A DNA stretch of 64,000 nucleotides from JALYLC01 sp963743275 (GCA_963743275.1 CAVUPB010000008.1:310001-374000); one strand, 5' to 3'; shown: positions 8,512 through 16,747, counted from the stretch's first letter. Notes: generated by a model from the sequence alone, not told the origin. Made by a program: numbers and translations.

Positions 8512-9786
8512 ATGCACCTGCTCTTCGTCGACGAGAGTGGCCAGATCGACCAGGGCGGGCTCTTCGCGCTCGGCGGCATCGCCGTGCGCGACCGCGACTG
8601 GCCGGAGTTGCGGCGGGGATGGCACGAGACGCTCGCCGCGCATGCGTGGCCGCTCGAGCGCGAGGTCAAGTGGCACCTCATCCGGAACGGCGGCGTGCCC
8701 CCGGCGCTCGGCGACGCGCTCTTCGCGATGCTCGCGTCCGCGCCCGTCACCGCGTACGTGACGCTGCTCGATCAGCGGGCCGGGCGTGCGACGCATCCCG
8801 AGCACTTCGCCACCCCCGAGGACACGTACTCGACCGGCCTCATGTTCCTGGCCGAGCGCTTCCACCGCTTGCTCGAAGCCGAGGACGACTTCGGCGTGAT
8901 CGTCGTCGACAGCCGCTTTCGCGAGGACGACGCGCGCCTGCGGCGGTTCTTCGCCGAGCTGACCAAGGACGGCACGCCGTTCATGCAGCTGCCGCGGATC
9001 GTCGAGGGGCTGTTCCTCGGGCCGAGCCACCACTCGATCGGCCTGCAGTGCGCCGATCTGGTCGTGGCGATGACGGCGAACGCGGAGCGGGGGCCGGGCA
9101 TCGGCCGCGGCTACCTCAGGCAGTGCCTGCCGCGCTTCGCCCGGCATCCGGCGACGGGCGAGTGCGAGGGCGTCGGCATCAAGCGGTTTCCCGGAACAGG
9201 TTCCGCGAGCGCGCGGGCGAAACCGGCTGTTCTGACGCATACTCCGCGAGCGCGATGGACGTCGATCTCGAGACCCGCCGCCTGTGGTTGCGCCGCTTCA
9301 CCGCCGGCGACGGCGCGCTGCTCGCCGAGCTCGATTCGGATCCGGCGGTCATGCGTTTCATCACCGGAGGCCGCGCGACGCCGCGGGAGGAGATCGAGCG
9401 CGAGATCCTGCCGGCCTGGCTCGCCTACTACGAGCAGGCGACGGGCTACGGCTACTGGGCCGCGGTCGAGCGCGCGAGCGGCGCGTTCGTCGGCTGGTTC
9501 CACCTACGGCCGCGTGCGGCCGGCCGGCCGCACGAGCCCGAGCTCGGCTACCGCCTGCGCGCCGCGTCGTGGGGCAGGGGATATGCGACCGAGGGCAGCC
9601 GTGCGCTCGTCGACCGCGCGTTCGCCGAGCTCGGCGCCGAGCGCGTCACGGCCGAGACGATGGCGGTCAACACGGCCTCACGGCGCGTCATGGAGAAGGC
9701 CGGCCTGCGCTACGTGCGCACGTTCCACCAGGAGTGGCCCGACGCGATCGACGGCGACGAGCACGGCGACGTCGAGTACGCCCTGA
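8512..9786 (+). CDS. DUF3800 domain protein (3' part of ORF probably out of frame)
   Basis: MHLLFVDESGQ at the start is the DUF3800 signature (D-E-S-G), followed by VIVVDSRFREDDARLRRFF and HHSIGLQCADLVVAMTANA near residue 185, as in the RNase H-like DUF3800 family often linked to mobile or defence loci. The recognisable domain ends near 9190 with GVGIKRFPG. The frame stays open to 9786, but that 3' half lies wholly over a convincing GNAT gene in another frame. Removing one base at about 9150-9187 gives a stop at 9233-9235, 19 bp before the GNAT ATG. The real gene is therefore probably 8512-9235 (about 240 residues). No molecular function is established. Confidence 0.7.
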   Translation: MHLLFVDESGQIDQGGLFALGGIAVRDRDWPELRRGWHETLAAHAWPLEREVKWHLIRNGGVPPALGDALFAMLASAPVTAYVTLLDQRAGRATHPEHFATPEDTYSTGLMFLAERFHRLLEAEDDFGVIVVDSRFREDDARLRRFFAELTKDGTPFMQLPRIVEGLFLGPSHHSIGLQCADLVVAMTANAERGPGIGRGYLRQCLPRFARHPATGECEGVGIKRFPGTGSASARAKPAVLTHTPRARWTSISRPAACGCAASPPATARCSPSSIRIRRSCVSSPEAARRRGRRSSARSCRPGSPTTSRRRATATGPRSSARAARSSAGSTYGRVRPAGRTSPSSATACAPRRGAGDMRPRAAVRSSTARSPSSAPSASRPRRWRSTRPHGASWRRPACATCARSTRSGPTRSTATSTATSSTP

Positions 9787-9815
9787 CGCGGGCCGAGTGG
9801 GCTCAGGTGACCTGA
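9255..9815 (+). CDS. GNAT N-acetyltransferase, RimJ/RimL type
   Basis: 186 residues from ATG 9255. The start (ETRRLWLRRFTAGDGALLAELDSDPAVMRFI) is the classic opening of RimJ/RimL-type acetyltransferases, and the acetyl-CoA loop is ELGYRLRAASWGRGYATEGSRALVDRAF. The end NTASRRVMEKAGLRYVRTF is the conserved C-terminal strand-helix. These enzymes acetylate protein N-termini or small amines, and the target is unknown. It ends convergently, overlapping the L,D-transpeptidase stop by 13 bp. The same-strand ORF reading over it from the DUF3800 gene is judged a frame error. Confidence 0.87.
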   Translation: MDVDLETRRLWLRRFTAGDGALLAELDSDPAVMRFITGGRATPREEIEREILPAWLAYYEQATGYGYWAAVERASGAFVGWFHLRPRAAGRPHEPELGYRLRAASWGRGYATEGSRALVDRAFAELGAERVTAETMAVNTASRRVMEKAGLRYVRTFHQEWPDAIDGDEHGDVEYALTRAEWAQVT

Positions 9816-10513
9816 ACGGGCGTGCCGATCGGCAGCTCGAGCGCGACCATGCGCATGAGCGAGTCGTCGGCGACGCGCACGCAGCCGTGGCTCACCGAGC
9901 CGCTGCTCCCGCCGCTCGCGTGCCAGCCGTGAATGGCGACGACGGCCTGCATGCCGTCGAAGACCGGCACCTGCGGGCTGTGCGTCGTCAGGCTGACGGT
10001 CCAGTCGCCGAGCACGGACTGCGTGGAGCGCCAGTGGTCGTAGGTCGCGTGCAGCCCACGCGGGGTGGGGGTCGAGTCCGTGCCGGTGCCGACGTGCGCG
10101 GTGCGCACGACCCGGCCGTCGTGGACGAGCTTGAGCGTGCCGGCCGCGCGCGAGATCTCGACGCGCCAGCGGTTGACGCGCAGGTCGGCATGGTCGGCGC
10201 GGATCCAGCCGCTCGTCAGGCCGTGGGAGAACCAGGCCGGCAGACGCACCCGGAGCCAGCGCTTGCCGTCCACGTCACGTCCCTCGAGCACGAGCAGCCG
10301 CTGGGCCTTCTGGCGATAGAACGTCTGCGGCTGCAGCTCGAAGACGCGCGGGCCGCCGGGCGTCTTCGTGACCGCCGTCCAGTCGGTCAGGACAACGTCG
10401 AAGCTCTTCTGCTCGCTGGGTGCGTAGGGTCGCGCCTGTCTGGCCGAGGCCGCGGCGGGAACGAGGAGAAGGGCGAGGACGATGAGAATCGCGCGCTGAG
10501 GGCTGCGTGCCAT
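9803..10513 (-). CDS. L,D-transpeptidase (YkuD domain), secreted
   Basis: 236 residues from ATG 10513, chosen because it directly opens a signal peptide (MARSPQRAILIVLALLLVPAAASA), whereas an ATG at 10564 would add 17 non-hydrophobic residues. An SH3-like stretch (about residues 35-110) precedes the YkuD catalytic domain with AIHGWHASGGSSGSVSHGCVRV, containing the catalytic Cys and His. It would form 3-3 cross-links in peptidoglycan or a related linkage outside the membrane. It is a single gene with about 190 bp of upstream non-coding DNA. The stop overlaps the convergent GNAT gene. Confidence 0.9.
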   Translation of the reverse strand: MARSPQRAILIVLALLLVPAAASARQARPYAPSEQKSFDVVLTDWTAVTKTPGGPRVFELQPQTFYRQKAQRLLVLEGRDVDGKRWLRVRLPAWFSHGLTSGWIRADHADLRVNRWRVEISRAAGTLKLVHDGRVVRTAHVGTGTDSTPTPRGLHATYDHWRSTQSVLGDWTVSLTTHSPQVPVFDGMQAVVAIHGWHASGGSSGSVSHGCVRVADDSLMRMVALELPIGTPVQVT

Positions 10514-10702
10514 TCCCCCACCATCGTCGCTCCGGCGGATGTTCTGGACCGCCGGAAGTACCATTTCCGCCGAAGTCTTACGGAAGCCACCGAGATCCCG
10601 AATCTCAAGAAATCTAGGGATTTCGTACGGCTTATCGCAAATTCGCGCTATCCGCCGTGAATGCAGGCGCTTTGGGCGGACATGAAGCGCGCGCCCTCGC
10701 GG
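10514..10702. other. Intergenic region between L,D-transpeptidase and alpha/beta hydrolase genes
   Basis: This 189-bp region holds a perfect 7-bp inverted repeat, CCGGCGG (10532-10538) and CCGCCGG (10549-10555), inside the leader of the L,D-transpeptidase, and a clearly AT-richer stretch around 10590-10660. The promoter of the transpeptidase probably lies there, but no clear -35/-10 pair stands out. No small gene is supported. Confidence 0.4.
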
Positions 10703-11554
10703 TTACTTGACGAAGCGCTGGACGAACGCGAGCGCGGTGTCGGCGACCTCACGCCAGCCGCTGTCGATCGTGAGCGCGTGTCCGCGCCCCGGCATCTCGA
10801 CGATCTCGGTCACGGCGTCGTTGCGCTTCTGCTTCTTGTAGGACGCGTTCGCGATCGCCCAGGGCACCGTGTGGTCCTTCTCGCCCGAGATGATCAGGAG
10901 CGGTCCGCGCTCGGGATTCTTGCTGTCGACCTTGGCCTCGGTCCACGGGTTGAGGTTGGCCGTCGCCGCCTGGAAGAGCGGCGCACCCGCTGCCGGCACC
11001 GCGTAGGTCTCGTACAGCTCCTTCGCCTCGTCCTCGCCGACGGCGTTCGCGAAGCCGTAGCGGAACTGCTCGTACGTGAGCGGCACGGCGCGATTGCGGT
11101 TGGCCGGGTTGCCGAGCACGGGCGCGGCCGAGCGCAGCGCCGAGATGGGCAGGGGCAGCACGCCGCGGAACGGCGCCGGGTCGATCGCCACCGAAGCGGC
11201 TGCGAGGCCGCGGCCGGCGACGATCTGGGCGAGCAGGCCGCCGAACGAGTGCCCGATCACGACCGGCTTCTTCGTGAGCCCTCCGATGACCTCGGCGTAG
11301 TGGTCGGCGACCTGGCCGACGGTCTTGTGCGCGAAGACCTCCGGATGCTCCTTGGCCTCGGCGACGGTCTCGGGATCGTCCGGCCAGGCGGGCGTGAGCG
11401 CGCTGTAGCCGGCCTCCTCGAAGACGGCGGCCCAGCGATCCCAGCTGCTCGGCAGGAGCCAGAGCCCGTGGATGAAGACGACGGGCGTCTTGCCCGACGC
11501 GTTCGCGCGCTCGACCTGCTCGGTCTCGCCCGCGGATGTGGTGTCAGTGGCCAT
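10703..11554 (-). CDS. Alpha/beta hydrolase
   Basis: 283 residues from ATG 11554, which has GGGAG about 6 bases upstream; the ATG at 11593 lacks such a site. Motifs are VVFIHGLWLLPSSWDRW (oxyanion hole), VVIGHSFGGLLAQ (nucleophile elbow, catalytic Ser), LLIISGEKDHTVP (acid) and GRGHALTID (catalytic His). The triad is intact. The substrate cannot be told. There is no signal peptide, so it is probably cytosolic. It is transcribed leftwards on its own. The 270 bp upstream hold a remnant of an unrelated reductase gene. Confidence 0.88.
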   Translation of the reverse strand: MATDTTSAGETEQVERANASGKTPVVFIHGLWLLPSSWDRWAAVFEEAGYSALTPAWPDDPETVAEAKEHPEVFAHKTVGQVADHYAEVIGGLTKKPVVIGHSFGGLLAQIVAGRGLAAASVAIDPAPFRGVLPLPISALRSAAPVLGNPANRNRAVPLTYEQFRYGFANAVGEDEAKELYETYAVPAAGAPLFQAATANLNPWTEAKVDSKNPERGPLLIISGEKDHTVPWAIANASYKKQKRNDAVTEIVEMPGRGHALTIDSGWREVADTALAFVQRFVK

Positions 11555-11640
11555 GCTTCTCCCGTGGTGGGCGATCGAAGAGTGCGCCGACATGGTTGCG
11601 GATGCGAGGTGACCATGTGGTGATCGCCTCGTGGCGATGA

Positions 11641-11811
11641 TTTCCCGCGCTCTGCGGCGTCTTGTCCCCGATCCAGGTGCACGTGGCGCCGGTCTTCCTC
11701 GGCGGCGGCCGGCGCCTCTTCGACGGCATCCCGGATTCGATCGCCCTGGAAGCGGAGCGGGTGATCGCCTCGCCCGGCGTCACCCATCTCCGCTTCCAGG
11801 TCGTGCGCTGA
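11641..11811 (+). pseudogene. Remnant of a RibD_C/dihydrofolate reductase-family gene (C-terminus only)
   Basis: In the frame of base 11671 the DNA reads IQVHVAPVFLGGGRRLFDG, then IPDSIALEAERVIASPGVTH, then LRFQVVR and TGA at 11809-11811. This is the last strand-helix-strand of the RibD C-terminal/DHFR-like reductase family, where 'V.PVLLGGGRRLF' is the conserved signature. No start codon or the first two thirds of the domain can be found upstream, because the adjacent sequence is the leader of the divergent hydrolase gene. It is therefore a truncated leftover of about 46-57 codons, probably from a deletion at this junction. Confidence 0.65.
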
Positions 11812-11824
11812 GCGGCTCTGGCTT

Positions 11825-13315
11825 CTACGCGGCCTCGTACTCGAGCTCGAGCTGGGGCTCGTGCTCGTGCACGGGCTCGGCGGCCGGCGCCGCGCGCCGG
11901 CCGAGGCCTGTCGACATCGCGGCGATGCCGAGCAGGCCGACGATCACGGGCACGAAGAGCGCCGGGTGGAACCCGTCGAGCAGTGCCTGCGGCGTATGGC
12001 TCGCGCCGGTGTTGGCGCTCACGACGGCCGCGACGACGGCGAGCGCGAGTGCGCCGCCGAACTGGAAGGACGTGTTGAGGAGGCCGCCGGCGAGGCCTTG
12101 CTCGCCGGGCTCGACGCCCGTGGTCGCCGCGATGTTGAGCGGTCCGAAGGCGAGCGCGAAGCCGAGGCCCGTGAGCAGGAACGTCGGCAGCATCGCCGCC
12201 GCGTAGCCCGAGTGCAGGCCGATGGGCAGGAAGAGCAGGTAGCCGGCGAGGATGGAGGTCATGCCCGCCACGATCAGCCGCGTGACGCCGAAGCGCATCA
12301 CGAGCGGTGCGATCCTCGTCGAGATCACGGCGACGAGCACGCCCGCCGGGAAGATCGCGAGCCCGGTCTCGAGCGCGGACCAGCCGCGCAGCTGCTGCAT
12401 GTAGAGCGTCGCGATGAACTGGAATCCGACCCAGCCGCCGAAGAGCGCCATCGCACCGAGGTTCGCGCGCACGAGCGGGGCCGAGCGCAGGATGCCGAGA
12501 CGGACGAGCGGGGTCTCCGTGCTCTGCTCGCGCGCGACGAAGGCCGCGAGCAGGACGGCCGCGCCCGCGAACGAGGCGAGCGTGCGCGCCGAGACCCAGC
12601 CGGCCGTGGGCGCCTCGACGAGCGTGAACACGAGCAGCAGCATCGCCGCGGTGATCGTCACCGCGCCGGCGACGTCGAAGCCGCGGCCGGCGCGCGAGGT
12701 GCGGCCGCTGTCGGGCACGAGCCGAAGGCCGGCGATCAGGGCGATCAGCGCGACGGGCGCCGGCAGGAAGAAGACCCAGCGCCAGCCGGCCTCCGTCAGC
12801 AGACCGCCGATCACGAGCCCGAGCGAGAAGCCGGTGGCCCCGGTCGCGGTGTAGACCGAGAGCGCCTTGTTGCGCGCCCGCCCCTCCGCGAACGTGGTGG
12901 TGATGATCGAGAGGCCGGCGGGCGCCGTGAACGCGGCGCTCATCCCCTTGATGAAGCGCGTCGCGATGAGCAGCGTGCCGTCGTGCGCGAACCCGCCGAG
13001 CACCGACGCAACCACGAACACGCCAAGGGAAATCAAGAAGACGCGGCGGCGCCCGAGCAGGTCTGCAGCACGGCCGCCGAGCAGCAGGAAGCCGCCGTAG
13101 CCGAGCACGTACGCGCTCACGACCCACTGCAGCGAGCCGGTCGAGAGGCCGAGGTCGCTGCGGATCGACGGCAGGGCGACGCCGACCATCGAGACGTCGA
13201 GGGCGTCCAGGAAGAGGGCGCCGCAGAGCACGAGCAGGGCGCCCCAGGCGCGCTTGCTGAGCCCTCCGGTGCCGTCATCGAACGAGTGCGAGAGTTGTGG
13301 GGTGGTCGCGGACAT
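11825..13315 (-). CDS. MFS transporter, DHA2 (EmrB/QacA) type, cassette 1
   Basis: 496 residues with about 14 membrane segments, the layout of the DHA2 drug:H+ antiporters. Visible motifs are LDALDVSMVGVALPSI in helix 1, GGRAADLLGRRRVF (motif A between helices 2 and 3) and VFFLPAPVALIALIAG after motif C. It likely exports a toxic organic compound from the cytosol. The C-terminus ends in an acidic tail (EPVHEHEPQLELEYEAA). It is divergent from an ArsR-type gene 108 bp away, with shared operator repeats between them. The same arrangement recurs at 58035-59834. A likely reading is drug efflux repressed by its neighbour. Confidence 0.92.
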   Translation of the reverse strand: MSATTPQLSHSFDDGTGGLSKRAWGALLVLCGALFLDALDVSMVGVALPSIRSDLGLSTGSLQWVVSAYVLGYGGFLLLGGRAADLLGRRRVFLISLGVFVVASVLGGFAHDGTLLIATRFIKGMSAAFTAPAGLSIITTTFAEGRARNKALSVYTATGATGFSLGLVIGGLLTEAGWRWVFFLPAPVALIALIAGLRLVPDSGRTSRAGRGFDVAGAVTITAAMLLLVFTLVEAPTAGWVSARTLASFAGAAVLLAAFVAREQSTETPLVRLGILRSAPLVRANLGAMALFGGWVGFQFIATLYMQQLRGWSALETGLAIFPAGVLVAVISTRIAPLVMRFGVTRLIVAGMTSILAGYLLFLPIGLHSGYAAAMLPTFLLTGLGFALAFGPLNIAATTGVEPGEQGLAGGLLNTSFQFGGALALAVVAAVVSANTGASHTPQALLDGFHPALFVPVIVGLLGIAAMSTGLGRRAAPAAEPVHEHEPQLELEYEAA

Positions 13316-13368
13316 GAATCTCCTCGTGGCAGGTGTCCAGCTGGTGAAAAGGCGCTCACTCGGCTATT

Positions 13369-13399
13369 GTTCGATCGGGATCGTACATATTAGTTCGAT
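13369..13399. promoter_or_regulatory. Overlapping operator repeats for MFS/ArsR cassette 1
   Basis: GTTCGAT-CGGG-ATCGTAC (13369-13386) is an inverted repeat with one mismatch and a 4-nt spacer. Its right arm is reused in ATCGTAC-ATATTA-GTTCGAT (13380-13399). The first architecture equals GTACGAT-GACC-ATCGTAC in front of the second MFS/ArsR pair at 59460-59477. It sits between the divergent MFS and ArsR starts, where an autoregulatory repressor would bind. Confidence 0.6.
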
Positions 13400-13423
13400 C
13401 TACGTCAAACAATTGGATGTGAT

Positions 13424-13768
13424 GTGAGCGACATCGCACTGCAGACCGGGGACGACCACGCGCCCGAGCTCGCGTCGATCGACGTGCTCGCCGTCCTCCA
13501 GGCGCTCTCCGATCCCGTGCGGCTGGCGATCGTGCGCCGGCTCGCGGGGTGCGGCGACGGGGACGGGCTCATGTGCGGGCAGCTCGAGATGACGGTGAGC
13601 AAGTCGACCGGCAGCCATCACCTCAAGACGCTGCACCGCGCCGGCATCACCGCCGAGCGCCAGCAGGGCGTGTGCAAGTACATCTCGCTTCGACGCGACG
13701 AGCTCGACGAGCGCTTCCCGGGGCTGCTCGAGTCGGTCCTGGGCGCCGCCGCGCCGCCTGCGGCCTGA
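13424..13768 (+). CDS. ArsR-family repressor, cassette 1
   Basis: 114 residues from GTG 13424; the nearby ATG at 13417 is closed at once by TGA. The winged helix reads VLQALSDPVRLAIVRRLAG ... MTVSKSTGSHHLKTLHRAGIT. The end DERFPGLLESVLG is shared with the cassette 2 regulator (59538-59834), so the two are paralogues. Two cysteines (CGDGDGLMC) could sense a thiol-reactive compound, but the second paralogue keeps only one of them. It most likely represses the divergent MFS gene and itself through the GTwCGAT/ATCGTAC repeats. Confidence 0.87.
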   Translation: MSDIALQTGDDHAPELASIDVLAVLQALSDPVRLAIVRRLAGCGDGDGLMCGQLEMTVSKSTGSHHLKTLHRAGITAERQQGVCKYISLRRDELDERFPGLLESVLGAAAPPAA

Positions 13769-13770
13769 GC

Positions 13771-14400
13771 CTAGCGCCGCTCGGTCGCCAGGCGCAGTCC
13801 GAGCCCGATCAGGACGACGCCCGTGAGGCGGTCGAGCGCGGCCTTGACGCGCGGGCGCGTGAGCATGCCGCCGGCCTTCGAGGCCATCAGCGCGAAGCCG
13901 ACGAGCCAGGCCAGCGTGATCGCGGCGAAGAGCGCACCGAGCAGCAGGAACGGCGCGAGCACCGAGTGGCCCGAGGCGATGAATTGCGGCAGGAGGCTCG
14001 TGAAGAACGCGGCGATCTTCGGGTTGGCGAGGTCGTTGACGATGCCCTGGCGGAACCCGCGCAGGACGTCGAGGCGGCGCGTGGCGCCGGCTGCATCCTC
14101 GAGCGCCGCGCTGCGGTGCCCGGCGGCGCGCAGGGCCTGGATGCCGAGCCAGATCAGATACGCGCCGCCGGCGAGCTTCATCACGGTGAACGCCGTGGCG
14201 GAGGCATGGACGACCGCCGCGACGCCCAGCGCGGCGGCGAGCGTCCAGACGAGCAGGCCGCTGACGACGCCGCACGCCGTCGCGATCGCGGGACGCCGCC
14301 CGTACAGCAGCGCGTTCTTCGTCACGAGCGCGGTGTCGGGTCCGGGCGTGACGATGACGAGCGCGGCGACGCCCAGGAACGCGGTGAGATGCAGTCCCAT
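13771..14400 (-). CDS. LysE/RhtB-family amino-acid exporter
   Basis: 209 residues from ATG 14400; the upstream extension to 14607 is Arg-rich non-membrane sequence and overlaps the next gene. The N-terminal GLHLTAFLGVAALVIVTPGPDTALV carries the LysE-family motif (TPGPD) in helix 1, and NPKIAAFFTSLLPQFI is the family's loop before helix 4. About six membrane segments are present. It should export amino acids or their derivatives from the cytosol. It is convergent with the ArsR gene (3 bp apart) and transcribed away from the PASTA gene. Confidence 0.9.
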   Translation of the reverse strand: MGLHLTAFLGVAALVIVTPGPDTALVTKNALLYGRRPAIATACGVVSGLLVWTLAAALGVAAVVHASATAFTVMKLAGGAYLIWLGIQALRAAGHRSAALEDAAGATRRLDVLRGFRQGIVNDLANPKIAAFFTSLLPQFIASGHSVLAPFLLLGALFAAITLAWLVGFALMASKAGGMLTRPRVKAALDRLTGVVLIGLGLRLATERR

Positions 14401-14509
14401 TGCGCGCGATTCTCGCAGCTGCGCGCCGTTTCGCCGCTCACGGGCGGGGGTATGACCTGCATTCGCTCGGTTCCGGGCGCCGCGCGACGAAACGAGAGGC
14501 CCTTCCCCC

Positions 14510-15487
14510 ATGAGCGACGACCGCACGCGCCGTGGGCGCGTACCCGTAGACCCGGCCGGGCCGGTGATCCTGCCGGCCGATGAGACGCACGTGCACGAGT
14601 TGCGCACGCCGCCCCCGCCGCCCGGCTCCGACGCCGACGTGGACGTCGTCCATCAGGAGGAGCGCACACGCGTGCTCCCGGACGGCACGGTGGTCCGCGA
14701 CGGCGTGCGCGTCGAGCAGCGCGCGAGCACGCGCGCGCGGCTGCCCTGGATCCTGATCGCGCTCCTGGCGGCGATCCTGATCGCGGGCGCGGCGGTCTGG
14801 TACTTCACGCGCGCGTCGACGAAGGCGGTTCCCGCGGTCGTCGGCCTGCGCATCGACGATGCCGTCACGCGCCTCCAGGGCGATGGCTTCAAGGCGCAGA
14901 TCGTGCGCCAGGCGAACGCCAGGCAGGCGGGCACGGTCTTCGGCCAGAACCCGGCCACCGGCAGCAAGGCGGACTCCGGCTCGACCGTCCGGCTGCTCGT
15001 CTCGCGCGGCCCGAGCAGCTCGACGGTGCTGAACGCCGTCGGCCTCCCGCAGAGCGATGCGCGCGGCAAGCTCGTGGCGGCCGGCTTCGCGGTCACGACC
15101 GCGCAGGTGTTCTCCGATCAGCCCGCGGGAACCGTCGTCGCCCAGGATCCCGCCGCCGGCGAGCGCGTCTCGCCGGGGGCGAAGGTGCGCCTGAACGTCT
15201 CGAAGGGCAGCGGCGAGGTCGACGTGCCGAGCGAGATCGGGAGCACCGTCGACCAGGCGCAGTCCGACCTCACGGCGCAGGGCTTCAAGTCGGCGGTCGC
15301 GCGCGTCGCCTCGGATCAGCCGCTCGACACCGTCGTGGCCCAGAGCCCGTCGGCCGGCAAGGCCCGCAAGGGTTCGACCGTGCGCCTCAGCGTCTCGGAG
15401 GGGCCGCCGGCGGCGACGACCGCAACCACCACCACGACGACCACGGTCCCGACGACCACGAGCGGCACCACGACAACCGCGCCGTAG
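14510..15487 (+). CDS. Single-pass membrane protein with three PASTA domains
   Basis: 325 residues. A cytosolic N-terminus of about 75 residues is followed by one membrane helix (WILIALLAAILIAGAAVWYF). Three PASTA repeats come next (starting AVVGLRIDDAV, NAVGLPQSDARGKL and SEIGSTVDQAQSDL, each ending in the 'G..V.L.VS.G' strand). The C-terminus is a Thr-rich tail (TTATTTTTTTVPTTTSG), probably surface exposed or glycosylated. PASTA domains bind peptidoglycan fragments. Unlike PknB there is no kinase domain, so a wall-sensing or septal role can only be guessed. It is preceded by a divergent LysE gene. Confidence 0.9.
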   Translation: MSDDRTRRGRVPVDPAGPVILPADETHVHELRTPPPPPGSDADVDVVHQEERTRVLPDGTVVRDGVRVEQRASTRARLPWILIALLAAILIAGAAVWYFTRASTKAVPAVVGLRIDDAVTRLQGDGFKAQIVRQANARQAGTVFGQNPATGSKADSGSTVRLLVSRGPSSSTVLNAVGLPQSDARGKLVAAGFAVTTAQVFSDQPAGTVVAQDPAAGERVSPGAKVRLNVSKGSGEVDVPSEIGSTVDQAQSDLTAQGFKSAVARVASDQPLDTVVAQSPSAGKARKGSTVRLSVSEGPPAATTATTTTTTTVPTTTSGTTTTAP

Positions 15488-15512
15488 CGCTTCCGTTTCG
15501 CCTCGCGCGATG

Positions 15513-15526
15513 CGAACATGTGTTCG
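15513..15526. promoter_or_regulatory. LexA (SOS) box overlapping the dinB start
   Basis: CGAACATGTGTTCG is a perfect match to the Gram-positive LexA/DinR consensus CGAAC-N4-GTTCG and a full 14-bp palindrome. It covers the GTG at 15520 and ends inside the GTG at 15526, so LexA bound here would sit directly on the transcription and translation start of dinB. Confidence 0.88.
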
Positions 15527-16716
15527 TGTCGCGCGAGGCGAGCATCCTCCACGCCGACGCGGACTCCTTCTTCGCGTCGGTCGAGCAGCGGGACGATCCG
15601 GCCCTGCGCGGGCGTCCCGTGATCGTCGGCTCGTGGGTCGTGCTCGCGGCCAGCTACGAGGCCAAGGCCTACGGCGTCAAGACGGCCATGAGCGGCTCGC
15701 GCGCTCGCCGGCTGTGCCCGCAGGCGATCGTGGTCGAGCCGCGCTTCGCCGCCTACAGCGAGGCGAGCCGGGCGATGTACCGGGTCTTCGAGGACACCAC
15801 GCCGGTCGTCGAGGGGCTGTCCATCGACGAGGCGTTCCTGGACGTGCGCGGGATGGAGCGGATCGCGGGCTCGCCCGCAGCCATCGCCGCGCGCCTGCGG
15901 CGCGAGGTGCGGGAGCGGGTCGGCCTCGCGATCACGGTCGGCGTCGCGCGCACGAAGTTCCTCGCCAAGGTCGCGAGCGGCGTCGCCAAGCCCGACGGGC
16001 TGCTCGTGGTGCCGCCCGAGGGCGAGCTTGCGTTCCTCCACCCGCTGCCGGTCGAGCGCCTCTGGGGCGTCGGCGCCGTGACCGCGGGGAAGCTGCATGC
16101 GCGCGGCATCACGACGGTCGGCGAGGTCGCGCTGCTCGGGGAGGAGGTGCTCGTCGCGATGCTCGGGCGCGGGTCGGGACGCCATCTCCACGCGCTCGCG
16201 AGCAACCGGGATCCCCGGCCGGTCGTCACCGGCCGCCGGCGGCGCTCGATCGGCTCGCAGCGCGCGCTCGGCCGCTCGCCGAAGTCGCCCGAGGCCATCG
16301 ACGCCTCGCTCGTGGCGCTCGTCGACCGCGTGACCCGGCGCATGCGCGCCGCGCATCGCGTCGGCCGCACCGTCGTCCTGCGCCTGCGCTTCGACGACTT
16401 CTCGCGCGCGACGCGCTCGCACACGCTCGCGCGCGCGACCGCGCAGACCCAGCCGATCCTGGCGACGGCCCGTGCGCTGCTCGCCGCGTCGCTGCCGCTG
16501 ATCGAGCGCCAGGGCCTGACGCTCGTCGGCATCTCGGTCGCGAACCTCGACGACGAGCGGGCCGTCCAGCTGACGCTGCCGTTCGACGACGACGGCGCAC
16601 GGGCGCTCGACGTCGCGCTCGACGGCGTGCGCGACCGCTTCGGCAGCGGCGCGATCACGCGCGGCGTGCTGCTCGGCCGCGACCAGGGCGTGGCGATGCC
16701 GCTGCTGCCGGATTGA
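15526..16716 (+). CDS. dinB: DNA polymerase IV (Y-family, DinB)
   Basis: About 396 residues. Two GTG starts are possible (15520 or 15526). I prefer 15526 because the first lies inside the LexA box, and the transcript may be leaderless. Catalytic motifs are ILHADADSFFASVEQRDDP (first Asp and the Phe steric gate) and VEGLSIDEAFLDV (Asp-Glu pair), followed by KFLAKVASGVAKPDG and the helix-hairpin-helix/little finger region. No C-terminal clamp peptide is evident; the protein ends GVAMPLLPD, in which MPLLP may serve. It is an error-prone translesion polymerase, SOS-induced here. Confidence 0.93.
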   Translation: MSREASILHADADSFFASVEQRDDPALRGRPVIVGSWVVLAASYEAKAYGVKTAMSGSRARRLCPQAIVVEPRFAAYSEASRAMYRVFEDTTPVVEGLSIDEAFLDVRGMERIAGSPAAIAARLRREVRERVGLAITVGVARTKFLAKVASGVAKPDGLLVVPPEGELAFLHPLPVERLWGVGAVTAGKLHARGITTVGEVALLGEEVLVAMLGRGSGRHLHALASNRDPRPVVTGRRRRSIGSQRALGRSPKSPEAIDASLVALVDRVTRRMRAAHRVGRTVVLRLRFDDFSRATRSHTLARATAQTQPILATARALLAASLPLIERQGLTLVGISVANLDDERAVQLTLPFDDDGARALDVALDGVRDRFGSGAITRGVLLGRDQGVAMPLLPD

Positions 16717-16747
16717 GCGCTCCGCCGGCGGCTGGCACGATCCCTGC

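Noticed and set aside
15420..15487. Thr codon repeat (ACC/ACG run) as a microsatellite or CRISPR-like repeat
   Set aside because: It is the Thr-rich C-terminal tail of the PASTA protein and stays in frame; no spacers are present.
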